Assembly: GCA_017451425.1 (NCBI GenBank)
Contig: JAFSPP010000037.1
Span: forward strand, 1 to 45,602
From: Clostridia bacterium
GTDB taxonomy: Bacteria > Bacillota > Clostridia > Oscillospirales > Acutalibacteraceae
Length of the DNA stretch: 45,602 nt
Direction: 5' to 3'
Shown here piece after piece: positions 32,630 through 42,102 of this stretch. The stretch's first letter is position 1. Every line of letters starts with the position of its first letter. The notes under the pieces were generated by a model. It was given only the letters and a program-made list of their open reading frames with translations. It was not told the origin of the DNA and searched no databases. The position numbers were made by a program, and so were the translations under genes.

Positions 32630-34050
32630 TGAAAAGACTTACGACTGAAGAGATTGCAAGAGTCTGCGGCGGCACCGCCTCGGGCCATGCGGATATAACC
32701 TCGGTTGTCATCGACAACCGTGAGGTAACTCCCGGTGCGCTCTTTATTGCCATAAAAGGCGAGCGCCTCGACGGACATGCCTTCGTCGACGCGGCCGTTT
32801 CAGCCGGGGCCGCTGCAGTCATGGTTCACAATGACGGCGTCAATGTGAGCGTCCCGGTCATAAAGGTCGCGGACACCGAGAAGGCATTTCTCGATCTCGC
32901 GCGAGCCTACAGGGAGAGCTTTGACATACCCGTCGTCGCACTGACGGGCAGCGTCGGTAAGACGACCACCAAGGAGATGATCTGGTGTGTCTTAAACGCA
33001 AAGCACAATGCGCACAAGACCGCCGGTAACCTCAACAACTCGATAGGCGTGCCGAAGGTGCTCCTGGGCCTTGAGCCTGAGCACACAGCCGCTGTCGTCG
33101 AGATGGGAATGAACCATAAGGGCGAGATCTCCGTTCTCTCGAAGACCGCACTTCCGAACATGGCGGTAATCACCAATGTCGGAGTGTCTCACATAGAGAA
33201 CCTCGGCAGCAGGGAAGGCATACTCGCCGCAAAACTTGAAATACTCGACGGCCTGAAGGAGGGCTCAACGCTCATCCTGAATGCCGACAACGATATGCTC
33301 TCGAAGGTGAAGGAATCCGATTTCGACAATCGCTTCCCGATAAGGACCTTCGGAATTCACGGTGACGCGGACGTCACCGCAAGAGACATCAAATATCTCG
33401 AAGCTTCTACCGAATTTACGGCATCGGTCAGACCTTCGAGGTTGTCCGGCCTTGACGGCGCCGACGGATGCGAGAGCGAAGACTGTTCGTTCGACGTTTT
33501 CCTCCCTACGACGGGCGAGCACAACGTGTACGACGCTCTCGCCGCGATAAGTGTCGGCGCCGAGCTGGGCATAGAACCCGAAAGCATGGCGAAGGCCCTT
33601 GAGGGTTATGTGCCGGCCGGCATGCGTGAGAAAGTGGAGATCGTGGGCGGCATAACCCTCGTCGAGGACTGCTACAACGCGAGCCCCGACTCGGTACGCG
33701 CTCTCTCAAACACACTCAGGATAAAAGGCGAGGGCGGCCACAGAAAGATCGCCGTCATCGCGGACATGCTTGAACTCGGAGACTACAGCGAGAAGGCGCA
33801 CCGCGACTGCGGCAAATATCTTGCGGACGCAGGCGTCGACATGCTCATGACCTACGGTCAGCTCGCGAGATACACCGCAGATGAAGCAAAAAAAGAGGGA
33901 GTCCTCAGGGTTCTCGAGTTTGACTCGAAGGAGGAACTTGCGAGACACCTCATACCGATGCTCAGACCCGGCGATGTCGTGGCGTTCAAAGGCAGCCGCG
34001 GCATGCAGCTTGAAGACGTAATTGAGCTCGTAAAAGGAGAAATCAAATGA
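32629..34050 (+). CDS. murF: UDP-MurNAc-tripeptide--D-Ala-D-Ala ligase MurF
   Basis: 473 residues. The ATP-binding loop GSVGKTTTKEM (about 108-118), the Asn/His segment TAGNLNNSIGVP, VVEMGMNHKGEI and the C-terminal DCYNASPDSV motif are characteristic of MurF. It adds D-Ala-D-Ala to UDP-MurNAc-tripeptide, the last cytoplasmic step before MraY, whose gene overlaps by 4 bases. murE, which normally precedes murF, is absent from this cluster and must lie elsewhere. Confidence 0.97.
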   Translation: MKRLTTEEIARVCGGTASGHADITSVVIDNREVTPGALFIAIKGERLDGHAFVDAAVSAGAAAVMVHNDGVNVSVPVIKVADTEKAFLDLARAYRESFDIPVVALTGSVGKTTTKEMIWCVLNAKHNAHKTAGNLNNSIGVPKVLLGLEPEHTAAVVEMGMNHKGEISVLSKTALPNMAVITNVGVSHIENLGSREGILAAKLEILDGLKEGSTLILNADNDMLSKVKESDFDNRFPIRTFGIHGDADVTARDIKYLEASTEFTASVRPSRLSGLDGADGCESEDCSFDVFLPTTGEHNVYDALAAISVGAELGIEPESMAKALEGYVPAGMREKVEIVGGITLVEDCYNASPDSVRALSNTLRIKGEGGHRKIAVIADMLELGDYSEKAHRDCGKYLADAGVDMLMTYGQLARYTADEAKKEGVLRVLEFDSKEELARHLIPMLRPGDVVAFKGSRGMQLEDVIELVKGEIK

Positions 34051-35105
34051 ATACGGTTGTAAATTACATTGTGGCCATCGTGCTGAGTTTCCTTATCTCA
34101 GCCTTGCTCGGCTATGTCGTCGTACCCTGGCTCCATAAGCTCAAATTCGGCCAGACCATTCTCGACATAGGACCGAACTGGCACAAGAACAAGCAGGGCA
34201 CACCTACAATGGGCGGAATAATGTTCATCATCTCCGTCATCGTCACAACTGCCGTCGTAATAGGCCTGAACCTGATCCTCGGCAAGGATGTGGTCGGAAT
34301 GGGAAGCCCCGTGCCCGACAGCCTCAAGGTCAAACTCTATGCCGGCATAGTCCTGGCTCTCGGCTTCGGCCTCATAGGTTTTGCTGATGACTATATCAAG
34401 GTTGTCAAAAAGCAGAACGAGGGCCTGACCGTAATTCAGAAGACACTGCTTCAGCTGGCTCTCTCAGCCGCTTATATAGTTTCGCTCTCCCTCTCGGGAG
34501 ACCAGTTCATGTTCATACCGTTCAAGGGCAATGTGACCTACGGCTCGCCGATAATCTTCGCGATATTCACGGTTATCGTCATCTACGCCACGGTTAACGC
34601 CGTAAACTTCACGGACGGTGTTGACGGACTCTGCGCCTCGGTCACTGTCACCGCGGCTCTCTCGTTCGCGGTTATGGCCGCTCTGCGCCACTATATGGGC
34701 GCATCGCTCGTCTCGTGTGCGCTCCTCGGAGCCTGCGCGGGCTACCTCATCTGGAACTGGCACCCGGCCAAATGCTTCATGGGAGATACGGGCTCCATGT
34801 TCCTCGGCGGCATGATTGTCGCTCTGGCTTACGCCATCGACTGCCCGCTGATTCTTCTCGTCGCAGGTTTCGTATATGTCCTCGAGGGCCTCTCGGACGT
34901 AGTTCAGATAGGCTATTTCAAAGTTACGAAGAGAATAGCCAGACGCAAGGATTCCAAGGCCACCGGCAAGAGACTTCTCAAGATGGCGCCCATACATCAC
35001 CACTTTGAAAAGAGCGGATGGTCTGAAGTCAAAATCGTAATCGTGTTCTCACTTGTGAACCTTCTGGCGGGTGCGCTTGCCTGCCTTCTCATAAAATTCG
35101 GATAA
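34047..35105 (+). CDS. mraY: phospho-MurNAc-pentapeptide transferase MraY
   Basis: 352 residues, ten predicted membrane segments. Signatures are GTPTMGGIMFI, GFADDYIKV (catalytic Asp pair region), NAVNFTDGVDGL and APIHHHFEKSGWSE near the end. It moves phospho-MurNAc-pentapeptide onto undecaprenyl phosphate to give lipid I at the inner membrane face. It is coupled to murF by a 4-base overlap and lies 12 bases before ftsW, where murD is often found in other genomes. Confidence 0.97.
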   Translation: MNTVVNYIVAIVLSFLISALLGYVVVPWLHKLKFGQTILDIGPNWHKNKQGTPTMGGIMFIISVIVTTAVVIGLNLILGKDVVGMGSPVPDSLKVKLYAGIVLALGFGLIGFADDYIKVVKKQNEGLTVIQKTLLQLALSAAYIVSLSLSGDQFMFIPFKGNVTYGSPIIFAIFTVIVIYATVNAVNFTDGVDGLCASVTVTAALSFAVMAALRHYMGASLVSCALLGACAGYLIWNWHPAKCFMGDTGSMFLGGMIVALAYAIDCPLILLVAGFVYVLEGLSDVVQIGYFKVTKRIARRKDSKATGKRLLKMAPIHHHFEKSGWSEVKIVIVFSLVNLLAGALACLLIKFG

Positions 35106-35117
35106 ACGGAGACTCCT

Positions 35118-36326
35118 ATGGCTGCTGAAAACACTAAAAGAAGAATAGACCCGAAGCTCCTGTCACACGGCGGAATGGACCTCACATTCCTCACGCTGGT
35201 ACTGATGCTTCTGACGATCGGACTCATCATGATGTTCTCCGCGTCTTACACCTACTGTTATTACAACAATAACGGTGACAGTCTCTATTACTTCAAACGT
35301 CAGTTCTTCTTTGCCGTCGTCGGACTCGCAGCCATGTTCGGTGCTTCAAAGTTCCACTACAGGGCATACCGCTTCATGGCGAGACCGCTCATGTACGCGT
35401 CGCTGGTGCTCCTTGTGGTCGTGCTCGTGGTTCCGCCGCCGGCAGGATATGAGGGATTCCACAGATGGCTTTACATTCCCGGTGTCGTCACTTTCCAGCC
35501 CTCCGAAATCGCGAAACTCGCCATAGTCATCTTCCTTGCGAAGGACATAGGCGACCACTACAGTGAAATCAATTCGGACAAGAAGATGACCCTCGGCAAC
35601 AGGACACTGTACGCGAGGACCTTCTATCTTCTCCGTTACATAATCATTCTCGGACTGTTCAGCGTGCTCGTGCTTCTCGAGAACCACGTATCCGGTACAA
35701 TCCTTATCTTCATGCTCGGTATCATGATGCTCTGGCTGGCCGGCTTTGACTCAAAGTGGTTTATCGTTGCGGGCGTCGCTGTCGTTGCCGTGGCAATACT
35801 CGTAATCCTCAAGCCGTCGATTCTTCCGGCCCACGCGCAGCCGCGTATCACCGCCTGGCTCAACAAGGATTATGACCCTCAGGGCGTGCGCTGGCAGACT
35901 AACAACGCGCTCTACGCCATAGGCTCCGGCGGCTGGTTCGGAGTGGGCCTCGGCAACTCCAAGCAGAAGCAGCTCTACGTATCCGAGCCCATGAACGACT
36001 TTATCTTCTCGATTGTCTGCGAGGAACTCGGTATAATAGGAGCGGCGATAATCATACTGCTCTTCGTGCTTCTCGTATGGCGCGGATTCTATATTGCCTC
36101 CAAGACCGATGACAAGTTTGCATCGCTCCTGGTACTCGGCCTTTCCTTCCAGATTGGCCTTCAGGCTGCCCTCAATATCGCGGTTGTCACGGACGTGCTT
36201 CCGAATACGGGCATAAGCCTTCCGTTCTTCTCATACGGCGGCACCTCGCTTATGATGCTGCTCGGTGAGATGGGACTTATCCTGGGCGTATCCAGGTATG
36301 CGAGAGTAAAGAAAAACCTATTCTGA
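35118..36326 (+). CDS. ftsW: FtsW/SpoVE SEDS-family peptidoglycan glycosyltransferase
   Basis: 402 residues with about ten membrane helices. SEDS-family signatures are present: FQPSEIAKLA, the MNDFIFSIVCEELG segment, and LPNTGISLPFFSYGGTSL. It polymerises lipid II into glycan strands with the class B PBP encoded two genes upstream. An ACGGAGACTCCT region precedes the start. It may be SpoVE-like if the organism sporulates; the sequence alone does not separate FtsW from SpoVE. Confidence 0.95.
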   Translation: MAAENTKRRIDPKLLSHGGMDLTFLTLVLMLLTIGLIMMFSASYTYCYYNNNGDSLYYFKRQFFFAVVGLAAMFGASKFHYRAYRFMARPLMYASLVLLVVVLVVPPPAGYEGFHRWLYIPGVVTFQPSEIAKLAIVIFLAKDIGDHYSEINSDKKMTLGNRTLYARTFYLLRYIIILGLFSVLVLLENHVSGTILIFMLGIMMLWLAGFDSKWFIVAGVAVVAVAILVILKPSILPAHAQPRITAWLNKDYDPQGVRWQTNNALYAIGSGGWFGVGLGNSKQKQLYVSEPMNDFIFSIVCEELGIIGAAIIILLFVLLVWRGFYIASKTDDKFASLLVLGLSFQIGLQAALNIAVVTDVLPNTGISLPFFSYGGTSLMMLLGEMGLILGVSRYARVKKNLF

Positions 36327-36344
36327 TTTTCCGGGGAGAATGAA

Positions 36345-37505
36345 ATGAGGATACTATTTGCAACAGGCGGAACCGGCGGTCATATCAATCCGGCGCTTGC
36401 GGTGGCAAACAGAATAAAGGCCGTGTACGGTGATGAGGCGGAGATACTCTTCGTCGGCACACCTGACCACATGGAGGCCAGACTCGTCCCGAACGCGGGA
36501 TACGATTTCAAGACAATAAGGATAAGCGGATTCCAGCGCAGCTTTACGCCGAAGAACATCGCGCGAAACATAGCTACGCTGTTTCGCATTGTCTCCAGCT
36601 CGCAGGCGGCAGTGAAGATAATAAAGGAATTCGTCCCGGACGTAGTCGTCGGATTCGGCGGCTATGTAAGCGGACCTGTCTTAAATGACGCCCACAAACT
36701 CGGAATCCCGATAGCAATACACGAACAGAATGCCTTTCCGGGCATAACGAATAAGTCCCTCGCGAAGGTCGCGGATGTCGTAATGCTGACATCCGAAGAG
36801 GCGAGGGAGAGAATGGAATGCAAAAACGAGCCCGTAATCACGGGCCTGCCCGTCCGCGACGAACTCATAAACGCGGACAGGGCGCAGGCCAGGGCCGCGC
36901 TCGGCCTGCCCGACGACAAGATATTCATCCTGTCGATGGGCGGCAGCCTCGGCGCGGAGGCCGTAAACAAGGCCGTGACCGGACTCATAGTAATAAAGGA
37001 AGAGGATCACGACTGTATTTTTATGCACGCCTACGGCCAGTACGGCAAATGGGTGCCGGACAGCCTCGCGGAACTCGGCGTGGATGTTGAAAACCGCGAC
37101 GACATAATCCTGCGTGAGTATATTGACGACATGCAGGTGTGCATGCCGGCCGCGGACATACTTATCTGCCGCGCCGGAGCCTCATCTCTCTACGAGATAC
37201 GGGCGCTCGGCAAGGCCTCGATTCTCATCCCTTCGCCGAACGTCGCCGAGAACCATCAGTACTATAATGCGATGGAACTCGTGAAGGGCGGCGCCGCGAA
37301 GATAATCGAGGAGAAGGACCTCACGCCCGTACTCCTCGCTGACACGATAAACGAACTCCTCGCGAATCCTGATCAGATCCGCGAGATGGAGAAAAACGCA
37401 AAGTCCATGGCGATTTTAAACGCCACGGACCTCATAGTGGAAAATATTGTAAAACTCGTAAAGCCGAAAGAGGAGAAAACGGACAAAAACGAAGAGATTG
37501 ACTAA
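36345..37505 (+). CDS. murG: UDP-GlcNAc--lipid I GlcNAc transferase MurG
   Basis: 386 residues. The N-terminal glycine loop FATGGTGGHINPALAVA, HEQNAFPGITNKSLAK in the middle and the C-terminal UDP-binding stretch CRAGASSLYEI plus the VAENHQYYNA segment define MurG. It converts lipid I to lipid II. It closes the first block of the dcw cluster; the next gene has its own promoter at 37550 and is unrelated to cell wall synthesis. The C-terminus is a charged Lys/Glu tail. Confidence 0.97.
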   Translation: MRILFATGGTGGHINPALAVANRIKAVYGDEAEILFVGTPDHMEARLVPNAGYDFKTIRISGFQRSFTPKNIARNIATLFRIVSSSQAAVKIIKEFVPDVVVGFGGYVSGPVLNDAHKLGIPIAIHEQNAFPGITNKSLAKVADVVMLTSEEARERMECKNEPVITGLPVRDELINADRAQARAALGLPDDKIFILSMGGSLGAEAVNKAVTGLIVIKEEDHDCIFMHAYGQYGKWVPDSLAELGVDVENRDDIILREYIDDMQVCMPAADILICRAGASSLYEIRALGKASILIPSPNVAENHQYYNAMELVKGGAAKIIEEKDLTPVLLADTINELLANPDQIREMEKNAKSMAILNATDLIVENIVKLVKPKEEKTDKNEEID

Positions 37506-37520
37506 AAAAAGACAATCTTT

Positions 37521-37543
37521 CGAACAATAACTAAAATTGTTCG
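37521..37543 (+). promoter_or_regulatory. perfect inverted repeat upstream of the DUF5692 promoter
   Basis: CGAACAAT (37521-37528) and ATTGTTCG (37536-37543) are exact 8-base arms around a 7-base centre, ending 6 bases before the -35 box. No T-run follows, so an operator is more likely than a terminator. Confidence 0.5.
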
Positions 37544-37549
37544 TCCGTA

Positions 37550-37578
37550 TTGCCTGAATTTTGTATATATGGTATACT
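37550..37578 (+). promoter_or_regulatory. promoter of the DUF5692-oxidoreductase-hypA unit
   Basis: TTGCCT (37550-37555), a 17-base spacer and TATACT (37573-37578). The leader to ATG 37633 is about 50 bases. Confidence 0.75.
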
Positions 37579-37632
37579 AACGGAGATATTGCAAGACTAT
37601 AAACAAAAGCAATGTCGAAAGGGGTTTTTTTA

Positions 37633-38757
37633 ATGTTATTCCAACTTTACAGTGCTCATGCTTCTATGCAGCTCATAGGCTGGGTACTGGTGTTCGTAGG
37701 CCTCATCGTAATGAACGAGATCGGCCGCAGAACAAAATGGGGCGGCATGGCTATCTTCGTAGTCATCCCCACAATCCTTACTGTTTACTTCATCCTCGCT
37801 CACCTCGGTATGTTCGGTGGCAAGATGAACCCGACAGTAGCATTCATGGACGGCTGGTTCCACTATTTCAAACTCTATGCTGCTGACATCGGATGCGTAG
37901 GCTTTATGATGATCAAGTACGGCTGGGGTATCGGTAAGAAAAAGTGGTTCAAGTGGTTCCCTTGGTTCATCGTTGCAGCTAACATCATGATCGCCAACGT
38001 TTCCGACATGGAGTCTGCTCTTGCAGCTCTCAAGATCACAGGAAACCTTTCAGGCGCATGGTGGGCTTCAAACGAAGGCGTATTCATCTACGGCGGTTGG
38101 TGGAATGTTGTTAACGCCCTTGCAGGCCTTATCAACATCTTCTGCATGACAGGTTGTATCCACCTTTACACCTCCAAGGATAAGAACAAGTCAGACATGC
38201 TCTGGCCTGACATGACCATCTGGTTCATTCTCGCTTACGATGTCTGGAACTTCGAGTACACATACCTCAACCTTCCTACACACTCATGGTATTGCGGTGT
38301 TGCTCTTCTTCTTGCTCCTACATTTGCTAACGCATTCTGGAACAAGGGCGGCTGGATTCAGAACCGTGCCAACACTCTTGCTATCTGGTGCATGTGGGCA
38401 CAGGTTGTTCCTATGTTCCAGCTCAGCTCCAGATTCGCTGCTGCTCTTCCGTCAGTTTACGGCGGTGCAACAGAGGCAGGCGTTACAACAATGGATCTCT
38501 ACTCAAAGGCTATCGCTCTTTACAATGCCGGTCAGGGTAAAACCGCTGAGGCAGGCAAGATCATTGCCGACATGGGTATCACAGCAGATCCTCGTATGCA
38601 GGGCTTCGTAGCTATCATGGCTATAGCTATCAACGTAGTTTGCATGACGGTTATCATCACAAGGTCTCTCAAGGCCGGCAAGAACCCGTACAGCAACAAC
38701 GTATTCGAAGGCACAAAGGACTTCGAGGAAGCAATGGCTCGTGCAGGAGTAGCATAA
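37633..38757 (+). CDS. polytopic membrane protein, DUF5692-like
   Basis: 374 residues from ATG 37633 (AAAGGGG before it; ATG 37612 lacks a site). I see about ten hydrophobic segments, many Trp and Tyr residues, and motifs such as IYGGWWNVVNALAGLI, AYDVWNFEYTYLNLPTHSWYCG and NAFWNKGGWIQNRANTLA. I believe it belongs to DUF5692, integral membrane proteins of unknown function in Firmicutes, but I cannot confirm the number here. It has its own promoter and is followed by a stable hairpin, then the Fe-S oxidoreductase and hypA. That association suggests it is the membrane partner of a redox complex; this is inference. Codon use is strongly biased, suggesting high expression. Confidence 0.75.
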   Translation: MLFQLYSAHASMQLIGWVLVFVGLIVMNEIGRRTKWGGMAIFVVIPTILTVYFILAHLGMFGGKMNPTVAFMDGWFHYFKLYAADIGCVGFMMIKYGWGIGKKKWFKWFPWFIVAANIMIANVSDMESALAALKITGNLSGAWWASNEGVFIYGGWWNVVNALAGLINIFCMTGCIHLYTSKDKNKSDMLWPDMTIWFILAYDVWNFEYTYLNLPTHSWYCGVALLLAPTFANAFWNKGGWIQNRANTLAIWCMWAQVVPMFQLSSRFAAALPSVYGGATEAGVTTMDLYSKAIALYNAGQGKTAEAGKIIADMGITADPRMQGFVAIMAIAINVVCMTVIITRSLKAGKNPYSNNVFEGTKDFEEAMARAGVA

Positions 38758-38796
38758 GCACAAAAGTTGTTTTAAAACTGAAAAACCTGATTAGAC

Positions 38797-38839
38797 TTGC
38801 CACCGGCGTGAGGTCTCTTCGGCCTCTCGCCGGCGGCAA
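38797..38839 (+). promoter_or_regulatory. long intercistronic hairpin without T-run (RNA stabiliser or processing site)
   Basis: TTGCCACCGGCGTGAGG folds back on CCTCTCGCCGGCGGCAA with two mismatches. It lies between the membrane protein and the oxidoreductase. Lacking a T-run, it probably protects the upstream mRNA 3' end and sets different levels for the two proteins. Confidence 0.5.
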
Positions 38840-38881
38840 AGCCATAGTTTAAGGACCTATTTATTTCGTGGAGGATTATTT

Positions 38882-41686
38882 ATGGCGGGAACAAACCCTA
38901 ATTATCCACTTCGCCCCGACTATGTGGACGTAAGCGGTCCCATGAAGCCGAATATTGCGGCTCTCGGTAAACTCATTACCGACCGTGTTCCCATAAAACT
39001 CGGAATTGCAAAGGTTACAAAGGACGATCCCGAATACTGGGCAGTCCGTATTCTCGTTGAGGATGACGACGACCTTGCAAAGTGGGTTATTGACAATTTC
39101 AAAGCTATCAGAAAGCCCAAGACTTTCGCACAGCTTAAAGCAAGTTCAGGTCTCAGTGATGAGGAGCTCACAGCCAAGCTTGAGAAGCTTTCCTACAACG
39201 GTATCATTGAGTGGAACTATGAAAACCTTGACGGCACGAATCCGACCAATGAGAAGAGATGGATTCTGCCCATGTTCGTCCCCGGTTCAGGCGAGTTCTC
39301 AAACATGAACATCAAGATGATGGACGAGCATCCGGAACTCGGTATGTTCTTCGAGCATATGACGAGACTTCCTCTTGAAAAGATCACAAAGATGGTTCCT
39401 CCGGGAGGAGCAGGCATAGGCATGCACGTAATCCCCGTAGAGAAGGCCATCGACATGAACGAACAGGCCATAGATATTGAACGTATATCTCACTGGCTTG
39501 ACAAATACGAAGGCAAGTATGCCGCTTCACCTTGTTCATGCCGCCGCAGCCGTATGACATTTGACGAGGGCTGCGCCGACGACTTCCATGACTGGTGTAT
39601 CGCCGTCGGCGATATGGCTGATTATGTTGTCGAGACCGGCAAGGGCGGACGCTACATCACCAAGGAAGAAGCGCTTGAAATATTCAAGAAGGGCGAGGAC
39701 AACGGCTTCGTTCATCAGATTACGAACATCGACGGTGAGGACAAGATCTTCGCTATCTGTAACTGTAACGTAAACGTCTGCTACGCTCTTCGTACATCAC
39801 AGCTCTTCAACACACCGAACATGTCTCGTTCGGCCTATGTTGCAAGAGTAGACAAAGAGAACTGCGTAGCATGCGGACGCTGCGTCGAGTATTGCCCGGC
39901 AGGTGCCGTAAAACTCGGCCAGAAGCTCTGTCTCAAGGACGGTTCCGATGTCAAGTATCCGAAGCAGGTTCTTCCTTCGCAGAAGAAGTGGTCTGAGGAC
40001 GACTGGGACTGGGATTACAGAGACAACAACCGTATAAACTGCTACGACACAGGTACGGCTCCCTGTAAGACAGCCTGCCCGGCTCACATCGCCGTTCAGG
40101 GTTACCTGAAACTCGCTGCACAGGGCAAGTACGACAAGGCTCTCGCTCTCATCAAGAAGAACAACCCGCTTCCCGCAGTCTGCGGCCATATCTGCAACAG
40201 ACGCTGCGAAGACGCTTGCACAAGAGGCACGGTTGACCAGGCTATCGCCATTGATGAGGTCAAAAAGTTCCTTGCTGCAAGAGACCTCAATTCCGCTACA
40301 AGATACATACCTCCGAAAGTTATTCCGAAGGTACAGGGCGGATTTGACGAGAAGGTTGCCATCATAGGCGCCGGCCCCGCAGGTCTCTCATGCGCATTCT
40401 ATCTCGCTGAGATGGGTTACAACCCGACAATCTTTGAGAAGAACGAAAAAGCCGGCGGTATGCTCGTTTACGGCATCCCGTCATACAAGCTTGAGAAGGA
40501 CGTAGTTCAGGCTGAGATTGACATCATCAAGGAGATGGGCGTTGAGATCAAGACCGGTGTTGAAGTCGGCAAGGACATCACTCTTGACGAGCTTCGCGCA
40601 CAGGGCTACAAGGCATTCTACATCGCCATCGGCTGCCAGGGCGGCAGAAAGGCCGGCATCCCGGGTGAGGACGCTGAAGGCGTTATGACTGCTGTTGACT
40701 TCCTTCATGCTGTTACAGACGACGAGTCACTCAAGGTTGAGGGCGATGTAGTCGTCATCGGTGGCGGTAACGTTGCCATAGACGTATCAAGAAGTGCTGT
40801 AAGATGCGGAGCAGCTTCCGTCAAGCAGTATTCACTTGAGACAAGAGACATCATGCCCGCTTCTGACGAAGAAGTTGCAGAGGCTTCGGCCGACGGCGTT
40901 GAGATCAACTGCGGCTGGGGCCCGAAGGAAATCCTCGTTGAGGACGGAAAAGTCAAGGGCATCGTACTCAAGAAGTGCACATCCGTATTTGATGCTGAAG
41001 GCAAGTTCGCTCCTCAGTATGATGAGAACGACCTCGTAACAGTTGAATGCTCTCACGTATTCCTTTCAATCGGCCAGAGCATTCTCTGGGGCGACCTCCT
41101 CAAGGGCTCCAAGGTTGAGCTCGGCAGAGGACAGGGCGCGGTTGCCGATGCAGTCACATATCAGACTGCAGAGCCCGACATCTTCGTCGGCGGTGACGTT
41201 TACACAGGTCCCAAGTTTGCCATCGATGCAATTGCAGCAGGTAAGAAGGGCGCATGGTCAATCCATCGCTTCGTACAGCCGCACGCATCTCTCACAATAG
41301 GCAGAAACCGCTATGAGTTCAAAGAACTCGACAAGGAAAACATCACTATTCCCGACTACGACACAAGCAAGCGTCAGATCCCCGGAAAGAGCGACAAGAT
41401 CACTGATCCCGTTCATTCCTGGAGAGATCCGAAACTTGTCTTCACAGAGGAGCAGGTCAAGACTGAGACTGCAAGATGTCTCTCCTGCGGCGCCTCCATC
41501 GTTGACGAGAACAGGTGCGTAGGCTGCGGTGTCTGCACAACCAAGTGCGAATTCGACGCTATCCACCTCTTCAGGGATAACCCCGAATGCAGCACAATGA
41601 GACGCAGCGAAGACAAACTCAAGTATATCCTTCCCAATGGCCTTAAACAGGCAATCAAGATTAAATTCAAGGGTGGTAAGGCTTAA
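38882..41686 (+). CDS. 934-aa fusion: winged-helix/Fe-S module, [4Fe-4S], GltD-type FAD-NAD(P) oxidoreductase, C-terminal ferredoxin motif
   Basis: Order of parts: residues 1-115 with a small winged-helix-like fold (TFAQLKASSGLSDEELTAKL at about 81-100); 116-320 Cys-containing region (CSC at 218-220, CNCNVNVC at 293-300); one [4Fe-4S] motif CVACGRCVEYCP (328-339); GltD N-terminal Cys clusters (CKTACP at 395-400, CGHICNRRCEDAC at 434-446); FAD loop GAGPAGLSCA near 496; NAD(P) loop GGGNVAIDVSR; and a C-terminal Cys-rich motif (CLSCG, CVGCGVCTTKCE). GltD-type proteins pass electrons between NAD(P)H, FAD and ferredoxin. The N-terminal half resembles the winged-helix 4Fe-4S proteins of anaerobes. 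GGAGG precedes the ATG; hypA follows 3 bases after the stop. The substrate is unknown. Confidence 0.85.
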   Translation: MAGTNPNYPLRPDYVDVSGPMKPNIAALGKLITDRVPIKLGIAKVTKDDPEYWAVRILVEDDDDLAKWVIDNFKAIRKPKTFAQLKASSGLSDEELTAKLEKLSYNGIIEWNYENLDGTNPTNEKRWILPMFVPGSGEFSNMNIKMMDEHPELGMFFEHMTRLPLEKITKMVPPGGAGIGMHVIPVEKAIDMNEQAIDIERISHWLDKYEGKYAASPCSCRRSRMTFDEGCADDFHDWCIAVGDMADYVVETGKGGRYITKEEALEIFKKGEDNGFVHQITNIDGEDKIFAICNCNVNVCYALRTSQLFNTPNMSRSAYVARVDKENCVACGRCVEYCPAGAVKLGQKLCLKDGSDVKYPKQVLPSQKKWSEDDWDWDYRDNNRINCYDTGTAPCKTACPAHIAVQGYLKLAAQGKYDKALALIKKNNPLPAVCGHICNRRCEDACTRGTVDQAIAIDEVKKFLAARDLNSATRYIPPKVIPKVQGGFDEKVAIIGAGPAGLSCAFYLAEMGYNPTIFEKNEKAGGMLVYGIPSYKLEKDVVQAEIDIIKEMGVEIKTGVEVGKDITLDELRAQGYKAFYIAIGCQGGRKAGIPGEDAEGVMTAVDFLHAVTDDESLKVEGDVVVIGGGNVAIDVSRSAVRCGAASVKQYSLETRDIMPASDEEVAEASADGVEINCGWGPKEILVEDGKVKGIVLKKCTSVFDAEGKFAPQYDENDLVTVECSHVFLSIGQSILWGDLLKGSKVELGRGQGAVADAVTYQTAEPDIFVGGDVYTGPKFAIDAIAAGKKGAWSIHRFVQPHASLTIGRNRYEFKELDKENITIPDYDTSKRQIPGKSDKITDPVHSWRDPKLVFTEEQVKTETARCLSCGASIVDENRCVGCGVCTTKCEFDAIHLFRDNPECSTMRRSEDKLKYILPNGLKQAIKIKFKGGKA

Positions 41687-41689
41687 TTT

Positions 41690-42034
41690 ATGCATGAGCT
41701 TGGAGTAGTTTTTACAATCATTAAAACTCTCGAAGATGTCGGAAAGGAAAATAACGTCTCCCATATTGAATCTGTTACGATTCAGCTCGGTGAGGTCTCC
41801 GGAGTTGTTCCGGATCTTCTCAAGGACGCCTGGAAATGGGCGGCTGCGAAACATGAAATCACCGATGGGTGCGAGATGCTCATAGAGACATTGCCCGCAG
41901 TTACTTTCTGTGAAGACTGCGAGAGTGAATACGAAACCGTGGCTCATGGTAAAACCTGCCCGAATTGCGGCAGTGAGCATACCTACTTACTACGAGGCAA
42001 TGAGTTCATGATAAAGGAAATCTCTGCCACGTAG
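41690..42034 (+). CDS. hypA: nickel metallochaperone HypA/HybF
   Basis: 114 residues, the standard size. It begins with MHE, the nickel-binding N-terminus of HypA (His2), and has the structural zinc site as two CxxC pairs: CEDC and CPNC. It delivers Ni2+ to maturing [NiFe]-hydrogenase or sometimes urease. No hypB to hypF, hydrogenase or urease gene is in the window. It follows the 934-aa oxidoreductase by 3 bases, so it is co-translated with it, and a terminator closes the unit at 42048. Confidence 0.93.
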   Translation: MHELGVVFTIIKTLEDVGKENNVSHIESVTIQLGEVSGVVPDLLKDAWKWAAAKHEITDGCEMLIETLPAVTFCEDCESEYETVAHGKTCPNCGSEHTYLLRGNEFMIKEISAT

Positions 42035-42047
42035 GAAAGCGATCTTC

Positions 42048-42084
42048 AGGCCCGGATTCGACAGAATTCGGGCCTTTTCTCTTT
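42048..42084 (+). terminator. terminator after hypA
   Basis: AGGCCCGGATTC (42048-42059) pairs with GAATTCGGGCCT (42064-42075, one G-U), then a T/C-rich tail. It separates the inserted unit from divIB. Confidence 0.85.
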
Positions 42085-42102
42085 ATTTACCGGAGGTAAA
42101 CA

